Under the pieces are notes generated by a model. It ran no database searches. It worked only from the letters and a program-made list of their open reading frames with translations, and was not told the origin of the DNA. A stretch of 64,000 nucleotides of DNA from Blasia pusilla. Taxonomy: Eukaryota; Marchantiophyta; Marchantiopsida; Blasiales. Within the stretch, counting starts at the first letter, position 1, and every line of letters starts with the position of its first letter. Below, in pieces: positions 43,421 through 62,330 of the stretch. The DNA lies in contig CM114273.1 in the NCBI GenBank assembly GCA_050084515.1, forward strand, positions 15,190,001-15,254,000. Reading direction: 5' to 3'. The translations under genes and the position numbers were made by a program.

Positions 43421-46210
43421 TTAAAGATGATCCCATGACCAACAACAAGGGGTAAGGGGGACTTGGCAAAAGTCACTACCACAAATTATGAGCTTTCCCC
43501 CGAATATCACATCCCTCGTGTCATTAGATATCACTACCATAATATCTTGCAAAGTAAAATCAAAAACTTTAAATGCACGAGAAATACACGACTTTGAGTC
43601 ATAGGTGTCTCGTCCCATACAATAAACAAAATCATTTGGACTGCATGTGTCGCATTGTTATTGAAATTTAGTTGGCAAATAGATCTTTCATGAAGATTAA
43701 TAAGAATCTTGAAGCCTAAAAGCTTATACATCCTCCATCTAATAATGAAGTAACTATCCAGTAAAGCTATCCCTGATGATACGACAACTAGAGTTATCCC
43801 TCCTTCACTTCTTACAATTGCAAGCATAAAATAAGATAAAATAAAATGGTCTTCCCTGTTCCACTTGGGCCGTCATTAAGAAAAAATTTATCTAAGGTGA
43901 AGCATCGATTGTAAATTTATCCAATTCATAACATATAACATTCCAATTTATCCGTTTTCCATCCTTCAAAGAGTTATATCTTAATCTAAGTTGTCCACGT
44001 AAGCCTTCTCAATCATATAAGAGTTCCAATTCCTTCACCACTGTACATGTATAAGGGGATTGGAAGTTAGGTTGGTGCATGTCAAGGGAATAGGACAGTC
44101 TCTTTTCTTAATCTTACAAATGATTATGCACTTTAAATAATTCAATGTTAATGGTGGAAGCATCACGGAGAAGATAAAGGATTCCTATTTTTCACAAGAG
44201 GAAACAATTGGTATAAGATAAATCCAAATTTATTATGGTATTCAAGAAGAAGAAGAAGAAGAAGAAGAAAACATCGAAGGTCATTCCTAACCTTACATTT
44301 ATTATATAATAAATCTCTTATGAATGGAACCAAAAATTGGTTGCATAGTGCATTGGGTCCAACAAGTGGGTTATACACTTGAATGATGGCAACTAATTGA
44401 TAGTGTGAGAAACTTATTCAAATCTCAAAAGATTCTTGGAATGAAAGGAACACTTTATTATCATCCTCAAGAAGTCCCAATTTCATTGAAAATTCCTTAA
44501 AAGTTGGAAACATGCTAAGACTCCATATAGAGTTCTTGAGTATTCAAATATAATTGCACAAAAAATGACATTCTCCTTCATCTATGAAGATATGCAATCA
44601 ATGAGATCATTGCATAGTGTATTTTTTTCCCAATATAATCTTTTTAAAGAAATACAGTCTTAGATGCATGAAAAGATCACAAATCTCGACTAAGATGATA
44701 TCATCATAATCAAAAGTGATATATGTTTTATCCTCATGTACTATAAGAATTGAAATAGGGACATTTATTAATCCTACTTTTTGGAATTCAACCGTATAGA
44801 TGCAACCCAAAATATATTTTTCATAGTAAGTTGTAATAACTCCTTCCTTCCTTTCTCAAAAACTTGCATGATTGAATGTGCTTATCAAAAAATTTGGCCA
44901 TACAATGCTTAGGAATCTTGTCCCACTCATGAGGATAATATTTTAAGGTAAAAAAGTAATCAAATTTTCCAAAGTGTCTTGTAATAGCCATAACATCTTG
45001 ATATCGTTGATGCATATGATGTGGAACCCCACTACTACAATTATGTAAAATAAGGTGTCAATGTAGATGCCTTAATTTACCAAACATCTTACCATCTACA
45101 TCATGTCAATATAAGGCATCTCTACCATCTTCATATAACTCGCCTTATACCTCTTTTTGATTTAATTGAATCAGACATAATTATTCCATCTCTACATTGG
45201 CATAAATATTACCATGTATTCTAGAGTAAGTTTCGTAAATTATGGCAGTCTAGTATCATCTTTAGCTCCAAGCCACGTCTAAAGCCAAAAAGAGGTAATT
45301 TCTAAGGCGATAATACTCTTTATACTCTTGCTATTTATATTTGTATTAATCTCATCATGAAGTCTTCTCTACTTTGTCAAGTCATTGAATAATTCTCCGT
45401 CCATGTCCACTATTCCCATATTATCACATGCACTGCTACATATTGTTGCAAATTCTTGCAAACTTCCGAATGATATTCTATAATGCCAATCCAATTCACC
45501 ATAGAAAAATAAGTAAACAACGTGCAAAAAAACACATGCTTCGTTTATACCTAAAATATGTCTAACATCCTTCTACATAATTGCGCAAAATTTTCATAAT
45601 GATCAACCCACTCACTTCTATCCATATGAAACACTGTTGCAACTTCAAAGCCAATGGTATGTTATGACATTTGACTATCGGATGATGGACAAATTAGATC
45701 CACTTACCACATGTGCAATGCAAAAAAAACATTTTCACTTTAGGAACATGTTCAAGTAACATGTTATATAGCCCTCTTAAGATCTAATGTTGGAGATCAT
45801 GAGATATAACTCTTCCTCAATCTTCTAACTCATTCTCAATATTATGAATATCGATTTGTGGATGATTTTCTCTCTCTTGAAATAGAACTCGAATAGTGTA
45901 GTAGGTGCCACCTTAAACCTTAAAAGCTTGGTACGACCAATCTGCTTCCTCTTACACACTCATGAAGAGACTAAGTGTAATGAACAATTATAAACTTGAT
46001 CCAAGATAGGAAAATAGATACATTTAGCATCAATCCCAAAAATTAAGGATTTCAAGAATGGAGGAGTTTTTTTTTCAAGAAGGTATGTTTCAACTTTTAG
46101 TGTTTGTAGCGCATACCAAAAGATAAGCGGCTAAAAAGTTTAGTCTTCACCTCTTCATATTTCCAATGGAGAGCATAACATGAAGGACATGTTTGAGACA
46201 TATATCCAAT
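43421..46210 (-). pseudogene. Helitron Rep/helicase gene, copy 1, decayed
   Basis: Minus-strand fragments in the right order. N-terminal zinc region CPSCYALHWKYEE at about 46.15 kb. HQRYQDVMAITRHFGKFDYFF (45015-44821), where the family has YQDAMAIVRKFGKPDLF. YTVEFQKVGLINVPISILI (44810-44607), the Rep (HUH) region. Walker A FFLNDGPSGTGKTIL (about 43.84-43.89 kb). ITLVVVSSGIALL and FKILINLHERSICQL. IVWDETPMTQS (Walker B), and FGGKLIICGSDFCQV (43.5 kb). The HUH nuclease nicks and the helicase unwinds during rolling-circle transposition. Stops and frameshifts throughout. Element ends (TC...CTRR) were not found. Confidence 0.8.
44244..44270. repeat. (AAG)n microsatellite
   Basis: About nine AAG units inside the Helitron remnant; on the minus strand it reads as a Leu run in a chance frame. 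Confidence 0.9.
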
Positions 46211-47487
46211 AACATAATCTCAATATTATATATAGAGATATTCCCTGTCATCCTCAGTTTTCTTACAACACTCTATTGAAAGTTTTGAGTCCATGCAAGA
46301 TTGACCTATTGATCATCACAATGTTATAAATGTTAGCCAATTGATGAAAAAAGCTGATTACGGGGATATAAGTCCAATCTCTATTGGGATATCAACTCAA
46401 TTGAGTCTAAACAACATATTATCAATTCTTGTTGGTACAAACTTAGGTATTTCTATAACCCAAAATATGGAATCCTACTCCTCAACTTCATCTCCCAAGC
46501 ATCCATAAATGTGTATCTCCCCTTCGATACTTCTCCATCCCACTCCCTTGAGAGTATAGTTCCTCAAACAAAGTAGGTATGGAATTAGGCATGGCCTGAA
46601 TAGGAATGCTTACAATTCATACTCATTCTTGGATCTAAAATGAAATTTGTAAGTGTAACTATCAAAAAACTTGAAAGGAACCAAGAGAAAAGAAATGAAA
46701 GATCATCACATATTAATAAGATTTTATACATTGTGCCATCTTCAATTATAGTCTCTAGTAGAGAAATATTTCTATCATCTTCAATTAATTCCTTCAATAA
46801 TATGAGAAGATCCCATATCACGTTGATAGACAAGCCTTATTCTTTTATGTTCTACTTGGTAGACTCTCAATTTGTTTTCTTTTGAGATGCCACTTTCTCT
46901 AAACGAGTGCTACATTTTCTCCTTTTTTCCTCGTCTTAAAGTATTTTTTCAAATTCATATAGATATTTAGGTTTCAATGGAATATGACGTATGGAAGAAG
47001 TAGTTTCTTGCCATGAAGCTAATACCTTTGGACTTACCATAATCTCCCAAAAGATAGGCTAGAGAGTGAAATGAAAACAAACTTAAAAGATGTTAAAGTT
47101 ATGAACCAACATTGGAAAAACAATAATTTTAGTAAAAGAAATTATTTTGGTTTGCCTTATAAATTTTCCCGCATAAAGAGCAAGTTTTTGTCGTTCTGGT
47201 GCGTCCTATGAGGCATTTTGAAAGTTATGTACACCTATAGAACTTGATGGAATATGACGCACCACAATGAGGCAACTTGGAATAGGAATTTTGGAAGAGA
47301 TGGTTTCATACAATAAAGTTAATAATGTTGGAATTACCATAATCTAAAAAGACAAGAAATTGAGCGAGATCAAAGTTGGAGATTAATACGAGTCTACATT
47401 AGCATAACATTCACTTCCTAAAAATGGAATGTTTCAATATAATTTTTTTGCTATTTCTCATGCATGAAGAGCATATTTTTGTCTTTG
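46211..47487. other. AT-rich region with a weak internal duplication
   Basis: No gene. GGAATATGACG(T/C) with following text on AGTAGTTTC/ATGGTTTCAT and ACTTACCATAATCT/AATTACCATAATCT occurs at about 46.98 and 47.25 kb, suggesting an old local duplication. Confidence 0.45.
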
Positions 47488-48488
47488 TGCCATAATTTTT
47501 TTTACCCTCATAAACAAACGAGCGCCAAACGGAACATCTGAACTCTAGCGGGCTCACGTTATGATGGTTTCCGCTTTGGAGAAGTCTCAAGAAGAGACAA
47601 GTTAGAAAACACAAGTGCGAGACGCGAGCGAGGCTAGCATTTTGAGTGTTTCATGTGTTTATGGTTGCGACTAGGAAACCGGAACCAAATGTCAACCCGT
47701 ACTTAAGAGGAGTCAAGTCTAGGATGAGATGTGGCCAAGGGACGAGGATCCGATTTGGAACGTGACTAGCGTTTAGGGTTGTCAACTGTATTTTTTACCA
47801 TACCTTTTAGTTCCAAGATGCATTTGGGATAAATAAGGTGGCGTTGGAAAGCTTATGCGGAGCCAATTCCAACACACCAAATATCTTAGCAAAGGTTGAG
47901 ATATTGGGGAGTTAGATTGAGGGCCATAAAGAGGGGTCCGAGTGTCTCTTCCCCAAAGGTAGGGGAAAGGCGAGAATCCTCATAAGTACTATCAGGGGGG
48001 AGGTTTCCAAGGGTGCTTGGGACTCGAACCCCACTTTGGCCCACTGCGGGTCGACTCAAGGGCACGGAATGGATCGGGATTTTTGGCGTTGGGATTCAAA
48101 AACCGACTCTCCAATAGAGTGGATGTCGGATATCCCTATTAGATTCCAACTTGGGACTCATATTTTTGGGTCTTGATTTGGGGATTATGCGAGGTCCATT
48201 GGATAGTTAGGACCGCTAGATGCGTAAACGCCATTTTATGTGCTTAGACTAACTAGAAAGTCTATCCCAAGTCTCAAAAAACTCGCCCGCATCGGGGAGC
48301 TAGGAATGAGGGAAGGTTGAGCTTCATGAGATGCCAAGTTAAGAATTCCATGGGCTCAAAGGACAATTGACCCATATGAGACTAACGTAAGTGTGTTTGG
48401 GTGCAAATCAACGATGAGAGCGTATCCTGTTGAAGGTACGGTTCCGCAACACTAAAGATTGACGTTCGAGGGGAGTAGGCGCACAACA
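47488..48488. repeat. Old solo LTR, copy A (about 1.0 kb)
   Basis: Begins TGCCATAATTTT and ends GTAGGCGCACAACA. It is clearly related along its whole length to the reverse complement of 62422-63451: both have GCGGAACATC/ACGGAACATCTGAAC near the start, GCGAC(T/C)AGGAAACC, GCACGG(G/A)ATGGA and AGAAAGTCTGTCCCAAGTCT-like text, and GGAGTAGGCGCAC at the end. No internal retroelement sequence or matching target duplication next to it, so it is an old solo LTR or LTR fragment. Confidence 0.75.
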
Positions 48489-52440
<3,952 letters not shown>

Positions 52441-55400
52441 TTTGAAGAATATAAGAGGGGAGGGAAATTTTAGATTTCAATCCTTTTTTTGGGCAATATT
52501 TCATTATGTATAATATTCCTAGTACAAACATAAACTTTGTTTGTCTGATTTTGACCATCAATTGTCACATGAATGTATTTCTTCAAACCTACTTTAAATG
52601 AGTGAACATGCAATTGCATGTGAAAAAATACAAGAACTAGCAAGTAGATGACAATTGTCTCTAATGTTTGACTTTGAGACTTATAAATCATCATTGCAAA
52701 AGCAAGGCAGGTAGGAACTTGAAATTATGATAAATCCAAAGATAAAATACAATCAAATGCAATTAATTGGATACTTGGAATAAATACACAAGCTCCAATA
52801 AATTTTCTATTCATAATTATTGCATTTATAACATGTTAAAAAAATTCCAAATTCTCCAAATTGATCTTGTTTGATTGTTCCTTTGCTCCATTCATTTTTC
52901 ACAATAGCATAATCGAAGTTCCAATCTCCAAAGTCAAAACAATGTGGTATAAATCTTGGGAGCAAACATATGTAAAAAGATTGGGTTGGATAAATAATCC
53001 TCCTCTCATAGTCTGAACTTGAATTGGCACTTAAGAAATTATGGTATTGCCAAAAATGATCAATAAAATGACGAGATTATGCAGATTGGTTTAACTATCC
53101 TCATGTTCAGAATATATTCACGATATTTAAGAAAATAATCTTCTAGTTCTCCTAGAAGTTGAGACATGATTTTAATATTCATAATATCCATGATGATATT
53201 CTTTATTGAGAGATTGGAAGTACCCCTTTGGAAGTCAAAATTCACTTCATTTGATATTATAATGTCCATACATTTTGTTAATGAGATCATTGAGTTTAGT
53301 GATTCGGACAATCATTGTCTAAATATTACATAACATCTTCTCCAAAGTCTAAATGTAATGGTATATGATTTCGCCAATCTCCAATGACTAGTTTGCAAAT
53401 GCTTTTTGCTCATGTTATCCATATCCTTAACAACTATACCATATATACACATACACTAGTAAGGTGTCTGTGCGATGCACGAGAAATAAAAAAGTGCTTA
53501 AAGAGCTTTTGTTAGTGTATAGCTCGTGAATGGAAGGGATTAATGATGCTGCATACAAATTCAAATTTTTTTCTTACTGCCCAGATGCCACGTGTTAAAG
53601 AGAAAGGTGTTTGCAAATTAAGAAGGTACTCTCCCTATATATATATATATAAGTCTAAAATAAAAGGTTTTATTTTCTTTTATACCTTGTAAAGTGTTAA
53701 CTCTCTTTTTGATAAAGACTCTCCTTCATCTCACAAGAGACCAAATAGCATATCTCCTAAGGGTCATCCGCATACAAGATTAAGATCATCTATGTGACAA
53801 ACAACTAGGAGAAGTTGTAATAAATCATTATCAAATATCAACATCTTGCCCCTAAATGGCAAGTTACATAGTTAAGGATCCATCAAACCTATCTTGGAAA
53901 GTAAAATTAACAACCTTAAATGGATGATAATGGGTCATAAGGGATTTTTCCCACATAGTGAACATCACATTTTTTGATAAGGCATGTGAGTGATGTCACG
54001 TGACCACTGATAAGTAGATTATGAAACATAGAACAAATGCATATGTGATAATTATATTACGAGAGAGAATAAGAAATAACCTTACATAAAATAATAGTGT
54101 AAAAAGACAATAATTAATATATTAAATCTTTACTTGATTGCAAGTGGATTATTCATGAACTTGGATAGGAATCTTGAATAAAAAATGATCCATACGACCA
54201 TCTAATAACAAAGCAACAACATCTAAAGATATAATTGTAAGAGGTATATGATATTTAATTCTTACCTTTTCAATGAGAAAATTTTATAAAAAGATTTTCT
54301 CCCATTTGGTGCATATCACAAATGAAGAATAATTTTGCCTAAGAATCATCATAACTATATTTATAATAATTTTGTTTTAAAGGAATAAAACTAGAGTATG
54401 AAAATTATGCAATAAGATGACATAAATCATATACACTTACACAAGATGTTGCATCATTTAACACGAACATATATCCTTAAGAAAATAATGGATGACAACC
54501 AAAATAACTCTTTGCAGATATTCATCATCGGGTTACGTCCTTGAGGGTGAGAGTCAAGCTAAGCGGAGAGGGGCACTCGGGACAAAATGGACCTCTTAGC
54601 AAGATTCGAAGACACGACCTATTGTCTTGCAGAGGGAGGAATTTCCTTGTGTGCTACAATCTCTTGCACGTCAGTGAAGAGAATATAAAAGGTCTATTCT
54701 TGTTTCACAAGAGAATTCCGGAAAGGACTGAGGGTTAACTAACTCAACCTCAAGTTAGAAAATCCGAGGGTGAATAGGTACGAGGAAATACCTCACTATC
54801 CATCATTCAAATATGTACCTCTTTCTTGGATACATTCACAAAGCATGTCATGATCATTGGAGAGATTTTCCTCCTTTAGATGCAGATCTATAAATCGTGA
54901 TTTTGAAATATTTGTCAGGGCATATTAGGTAAACCTACCATAATTTTACCGTAATCTAGCTTGGAAGCAATGGTAAACATCCAAAAATACAAGATTAATT
55001 GTCTTAATATCTAGTATAAGGTTACAAATTCTAGATCTCTGCAATAAATAAAAAATCAAGGAACCTAAAGAAAAGTAGGAGAATATTATATAAAATTATA
55101 TGAGAAAGTATAAAAAAAAGAATGATTTCAAAAAGACATGTAGATTATCTCATACCTTTAATGTCAAATGTCTTTTGTCAATAGAACTCATAAATGCTCC
55201 TACACTCTAGTAGATAGAGAAGATGTGTTCTACAAAAAATAGTCATAAAAAGTGGACATAGTGAATAACATCTATGAATTACAACCCCCTCATCAAAGCA
55301 TGAAAAAACTTCACTATCTTCATCTAAAAGTCTCATATGAATAGCAATTTTTTTAAGATAAGATAAACTACTCCATGAATCTTTCTTAAATCTTGTTAGG

Positions 55401-58215
55401 ATTGTGCTAGTCTCACATGATGGAGAAGTAATCATAACCAATAGAATTCCCATTATCTATATTTTTCACATGAGTTAAGTATCACCAAAAAAATTTATAA
55501 TTTTATTTTAATTAAAATCATATATATTTAAGATAAAACATAATTTACATCTAGATTAGTCATATACAATTATCCAATTCTATGTAACCTTGATTTCCAC
55601 ATCCTTTTCTTACACGTTTACGTAAATCTAATATTTTGTTATTCCAAAAGTACTCAAAAGGGAACTTAAAATAAAGATATTGTGAAGCCATAGAAAAAAT
55701 ACATATTGGGTGGAAACCATTCAGAAAGTGTGGTCTCTTTAGTTTGCACCAAAATATTTCCTATTGAGTCTTGCCCTCAGATATATACCACTTTGCTATT
55801 CGAAAGATGAATAATCAACCTTACAATAGTTCATTGTTCTTCGTATATATAAAACTCAAATAATCCCCAACATGCTATTGAAGAAGACAAATATCTTTAA
55901 AGAGGAAAAACAAGTATCTTCAAAGTCCAACCATCCATTATTAGAAATTAATAGTAAAATAAGGTAAGAAAAATTAAAAACTACTTTATATTAAGGGGTA
56001 ATGATGTCTCCAATTTTAAATTCTTCACAAAGATATATGATTTGGCATCATATCCTCTATATACATATATGACAATTCTTCACAAAAAATATGCTAATCA
56101 TTATCTCTAAATCGGTATGAAAATCAAGTAGACTATGTAACATTATGTTATATGGAATAACCCATAAATTATCAAAGTTGTAATTATCAAAAGACCTTTG
56201 ATTACCACATCTACATAAATCATAAAGAGCAAATGCTAGTAGTTAAAGACAAGATTGACCCAAATAATAATGAAGTATTAATTGAGAAAAATAAATAATA
56301 TAAAACTAAAATCACTTGTTATAAGTGGGATGTCCGTCCTTATTCTCCATTGCCATGGATGCAAAGGCATGGTGTAGTCTTCCAATCATCGTTTAGTCCT
56401 TGTATATCGCATTAGGACGAAGTACTATACATAGACCATGAATTATACAATTCATCATAATGTAGTAGAATCTATGATAAATGATGGGATTCAAAATCTC
56501 AACAAATATAACATTATAAAAATATAAGGTTATTAGAGCCTTCTCTTCATCTATATTATTATTGGAGAGTGTCTTCTTGATTTACAAACACCTCTTTGTT
56601 TGACATATGGAAACCGGGCAGAAAAAAATGTTTCCTCGTCTATGGGGAACAAGAAAAAGATTTTGTGTCCAAAATGATTAGTCTTTCACTCTTGTGAATG
56701 GCATAGGCTCCTGACTAGTAGAAACGAATGATCAATATATGCGCATGTGGTAGATCACTCACTTAAAAAAAAAAACTTGAAAATATGAATACATCCCACC
56801 ACTCAACCTTAACTATGCGTAACCATTATAAGCCTCACTAACTCCTTTTACGCGAACAAATTAACATCTTAGTCAAGATGATCAAAGGTTGTTTGACTTA
56901 AAAGTAGAACATAAGTGATCTCTAGCCATTTAGAATTTAAAGTTATGTTCAAACAATAATATATCCGGCTTCCCACAATGTCTCACATTGATCATGTTAT
57001 CGTTAAAGAGATCATCCTAAGATTAAGAAAAAGGAAGGTAATACCTTTTCTCTCCTTTATGGCACACTGATCAATATCATGCCTATTCATCGCATTTACA
57101 ACACTTTAGTACTAATCAACTCTAAATTACATTTGGTATAAACATATTTAAATTAGATTTGCATTTCAATACTTGCATACATATATGACATATATTTTTT
57201 AATAAGACAATCAAAACGCAATAACATAATGTTATCCATGGCATAAACTTGCAAACGGAGTTGAAACAAACGAAATTTTATATTTGTAATAGTCTTTGAA
57301 CACGCCCGCTTAGTTGTTTCTCTACCTTGATTGTGCCGCTCATTAATCCTCCTCGAACATTATCCTCCTCATTCTCAAATTCATCCTTTTCAACCACTTT
57401 ATGCCCTTTTGTTATCTCACTTCCCCTAATATCTTATTGCACTCGCATAGGTATCCCAATATGCCAACATGCTTCAACATAAACAAAAGGAAAAATAAAG
57501 TGCGATGGAATATAGATCTCATTCAAGCTAAGTCTCATTTGCAATGAACCCCTCCTCCATATAAACAATAAACAAACAATCATGAAAATCCTTCCACATA
57601 CTCGTTCATATCTCTATATAAGATAGTAGCAATCTCTTAAGTAAGGTGTATCATTTGACACCAAGGTGAATCGTTTTGCACGAAGACCTTGATTGCTAGC
57701 CTTAAGAAAAATATGAAAATTTTAAATACACCGATGAATAGCTATATTTGAAAGGGATCCGCATATGGATTATAAGCATGTAACTTATATTGTAGTCCTC
57801 TAAAGCTTTGATGCTTCGATTGATCATCATTATCACAATTCAAAATCCTTGTTCTATATTATATTTTATGTTATCATAATGAACATAGAATTCTGTAAAT
57901 TATGGAGGATATCCATGATAAATACCGCCTTTTGATTTTGAAGTTTCCAATGCCACCTTGATGTTGCATGACATGTGTCCTTGTAGATGTTAATTGTAGA
58001 GTGTTGTTAAAGGCACAAATAGTACGCAACGAAATGAAGAGTATTAGAACATGCTCATAACAAAAATTAATTAAGATAGGAAAGAAGATGCAACCACCAA
58101 ATATTATAGTTGAATCTTATCATGTTTACAACTCATACAAAAAGGAAAGTTTGTGTACTGAATATATTCCATTCTCTCACACTTCCAATGTAGGACATAG
58201 CAAGTTGGATAAACA
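52441..58215 (-). pseudogene. Helitron Rep/helicase gene, copy 2, decayed
   Basis: Minus-strand fragments: YPTCYVLHWKCERM near 58.19 kb (N-terminal zinc region, parallel to copy 1). IHMRLLDEDSEVFSCFDEG and FMTIFCRTHLLY (55453-55178), the region between Rep and helicase. A degenerate Walker A near 54.3 kb. LLLDGRMDHFLFKIPIQVHE at about 54.2 kb. MWEKSLMTHYHPF (Walker B block, about 53.95 kb). LEIGTSIMLL at about 52.95 kb. The C-terminal helicase motif MMIYKSQSQTLE (52694 downward; family MTINKSQGQTLE), with IDGQNQTNKVYV after it. Order and strand match copy 1, but this copy reaches the C-terminus. Insertions and AT-rich drift spread it over nearly 6 kb. Not functional. Confidence 0.78.
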
Positions 58216-59664
<1,449 letters not shown>

Positions 59665-59838
59665 ATTCCTATGTCGTGCGCATACACATCGCTGTCACTG
59701 AACACACCCACAAACGCGCACGATCTCATGGTAACTCATGGCATCCAAACAAGGAGACAAGAAGTACCAAAATATCTCCAATCGCCCCCCTAGTTGGTGG
59801 TTAGGTTCCTCTAACTCCATATAGCCATCCATCCCTAC

Positions 59839-60077
59839 CATAGTTGCACAAAAATGGACAAGTCCTTCCTTATGACGGACATGGACGGACAAATATCGAA
59901 ATGTCTACTGACATGGGTTCTAAGAGATGGGACCCATACTTTTAGTCCGTGATGGAAGGCAAGGCAATGATGAAAGGAGCAATGAGGGAGGAAAAATGGG
60001 GCCCATACGGACAAGTCCTTCCATAGGACGGACATGGACATGTCGACGGACACGGACTTCGTCCACATGAAACCTTG
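59839..60077. mobile_element. hAT-type MITE, copy 2
   Basis: 239 bp, inserted in the gypsy tail. Perfect 8-bp duplication ATCCCTAC (59831-59838 and 60078-60085). The uninterrupted sequence exists in gypsy copy 1 at about 30.53 kb, which confirms the ends. Termini CATAGTTGCAC and, reverse-complemented, CAAGGTTTCATG, then GGAC-AAGTCC. Related to 2188-2477 in opposite orientation. Confidence 0.85.
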
Positions 60078-60089
60078 ATCCCTACCTAC

Positions 60090-61554
60090 CATGACATACA
60101 TCTCTTTGACGCTAAGAGCAAGAAGGTCGAGTGCTCATGTGATCCATGGTTAGTCGCTTTCTTGTCATCCATGTCACAAACACTAGTCGGAATGTAGAAC
60201 TACCTATGCTATGTATATCTCGGACACATCCATCGTCCTTGAAGAACCCTAGTGAGAGATGACATCAAACATGCCATATGCCATCCTCTTGAACATCCAT
60301 CACACACTAGCATAGTAGTTGCACCGCGGGCAGAACCACACAACATACATTGCAAGCCTGTAGGAACTACTGTAAGCTCGGATCAACTTTACTCTCAATA
60401 TTTAGAAGGTGACACGGTGCATAGTTACGCACATGGTCTTTCCAAACCATACCATCGCGTGCCTCTAATAAGAGAACACCTGATGGCAAAACCTCACGCC
60501 CTCTCAAGATGGTGCATCTTGCAGTCATATCCAACGTCGTGGATGTTGTCTGCTACAAGTAGACATAGTCTATCTGATGAAATATCCGAATAGTAGGTCG
60601 TTAATCACCTCCCCGTATAGTCGCATGCCTCAATGTATCCCGATGCTGCGCAATCGCCAAGTTCTCAAACGCCATGGGCATCACTCTCCCAAACAATTGA
60701 GCCCTCTAAGAACATGCTCGCATTCATACATCAGGGTCATCAAGGTTCAACACCTCACCAACATCTCGACGAATGGCCGCAGGTAAATCTGGCTCTCGGC
60801 CATGCAAAAGTAAGTACGGTGAGAAAGACGCTAAGGATGTGTGTCTGCTGAATCTGTATCTCATTGCCAACCACGGCTAGTGGAGGTCCCAATCTCCTAG
60901 GTGACCTCTCTGCAAGCCATACTTGCGTAATCCTCTCTTCACCAACTGCAAATCTCGCTCTGCTAGTCCATCCGCCTCAAGATGATCTCATGAAGTAGTG
61001 AGGTGGTCGATCAGTGCCTGATCACACTAGGCGTGAAACTCTTGGCGGAACTTTGTACCCTGGTCTGTCAACACCTTAGCTAGTGCACCCTAATGACTCA
61101 CCATCCGATCTAGGAAGGCATACACTACTCCCTCACTCGCTTTGTCACGCAATGCAACCAACTCTATCCACTTGGAAAAGTGCTCGCCCATGACCAACAC
61201 ATGACGACTATGGCGCTCCGTCAAAGGTTAAGGTCTTGCAAAATCCAAACTCCATCTATAACCTAAACCCATGATCAGAAGTGGATGCAACTGTGGAGTC
61301 GGAGCATTGAAAGATGCCTGGACTCGATCATACTCCATGCATCTGGCAACAAATTGCTGAACGTCATTCTGCATGCCTTGCCACTAATACTGAATCTGGA
61401 GCAAGTTGTATCTCCGCTTCACTCCAAAATGATCCAACTCCTCGTGGGCATGATGCACCAAACGTGCTCTCTGCAAAGGATGAGGCACTACACGCACTCT
61501 ACCATCCTCCCATACTCACAACAGATGTGTCCCCTCCCACGGGAGTTGTCTGGC
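60090..61554 (-). pseudogene. gypsy integrase, copy 2
   Basis: The minus strand gives text parallel to copy 1, including KVLTDQGTKFRQEF near 61060 (catalytic Asp kept) and GLAERDLQ near 60960 (catalytic Glu kept). Frameshifts and stops break the frame. Downstream lies the shared 3' tail. Confidence 0.8.
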
Positions 61555-62330
61555 TCACTGTAGGATCCGATCCCTCTCTCTAGCACTCACTGTGCTCGCA
61601 ACACTGCTAGTATGCAGATACTCCAAGACTACTCCATCGTCATGAATATCTCGGCCACCTGTCATCTCCTCATCGGCCTCTGGATCTAAGGACTCTCCAT
61701 CTGACCTCGACATCAAAGTCTCAGCAATCATGCTCTCCATAGCCAAGAAGCCCAAATAGGCTGATGCATGCCATCCATGCACCAATTCCTCATCACTCTC
61801 TCCATGCCATCGAGCTTCATTTGCATCTTACTGACTTGGTCATGGGTTACCGCTCAAACCATTTGCATCATGGTTGAGCATCCCAAGTCTATGTACCACC
61901 TGGAAGTCATACTCGTGCAACAAAAGAGCCCATCTTGCAAGCTTCCCTGTAAGCGTGTAAGACTCTATCAACCATTTAAGTGGTTGATGATCACTAATGA
62001 TGGTAAAAGGATTTTTGAATAGATAACATCTAAAATGTGTGACAACCCACACTGCAGCCAAACACTCACCCTCATACGAGCTATACTTCGCCTCTGCAAC
62101 GTTGTTTGAGCGACTAGCGTAATCCACCACAAACTCTCTACCATCATCTTCATGTTGGATGAGCACGGCTCCAAGCCCCAACATGCTCCAATCGGTATGC
62201 AACTTGAAAGGACACCCGCGGATCGGTCTCCTCAGTATGGGCGCGGACGTCAATCTGTCCTTGAGCAGCTGAAATGCTCTCTCCTGCTCATTCCCCCAGT
62301 GCCACTCCTGATCCACCTTGGTCAACAAGG
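61555..62330 (-). pseudogene. gypsy RNase H and linker, copy 2
   Basis: A 162-codon open stretch (62328-61840) reads WHWGNEQERAFQLLKDRL, HTDWSMLGLGAVLIQHEDDG, ECLAAVWVVTHFRCYLF, SDHQPLKWLIES and VVHRLGMLNHDANGLSGNP, a nearly complete RNase H without stops, better kept than copy 1. The linker to integrase (61785-61555) matches copy 1 (DIHDDGVVLEYL in both). Confidence 0.88.

Noticed and set aside
54541-54738. Small frame or structured RNA in a GC-richer patch
   Set aside because: No tRNA or other fold recognised by eye and no protein motif; probably a small foreign insertion in the Helitron remnant.
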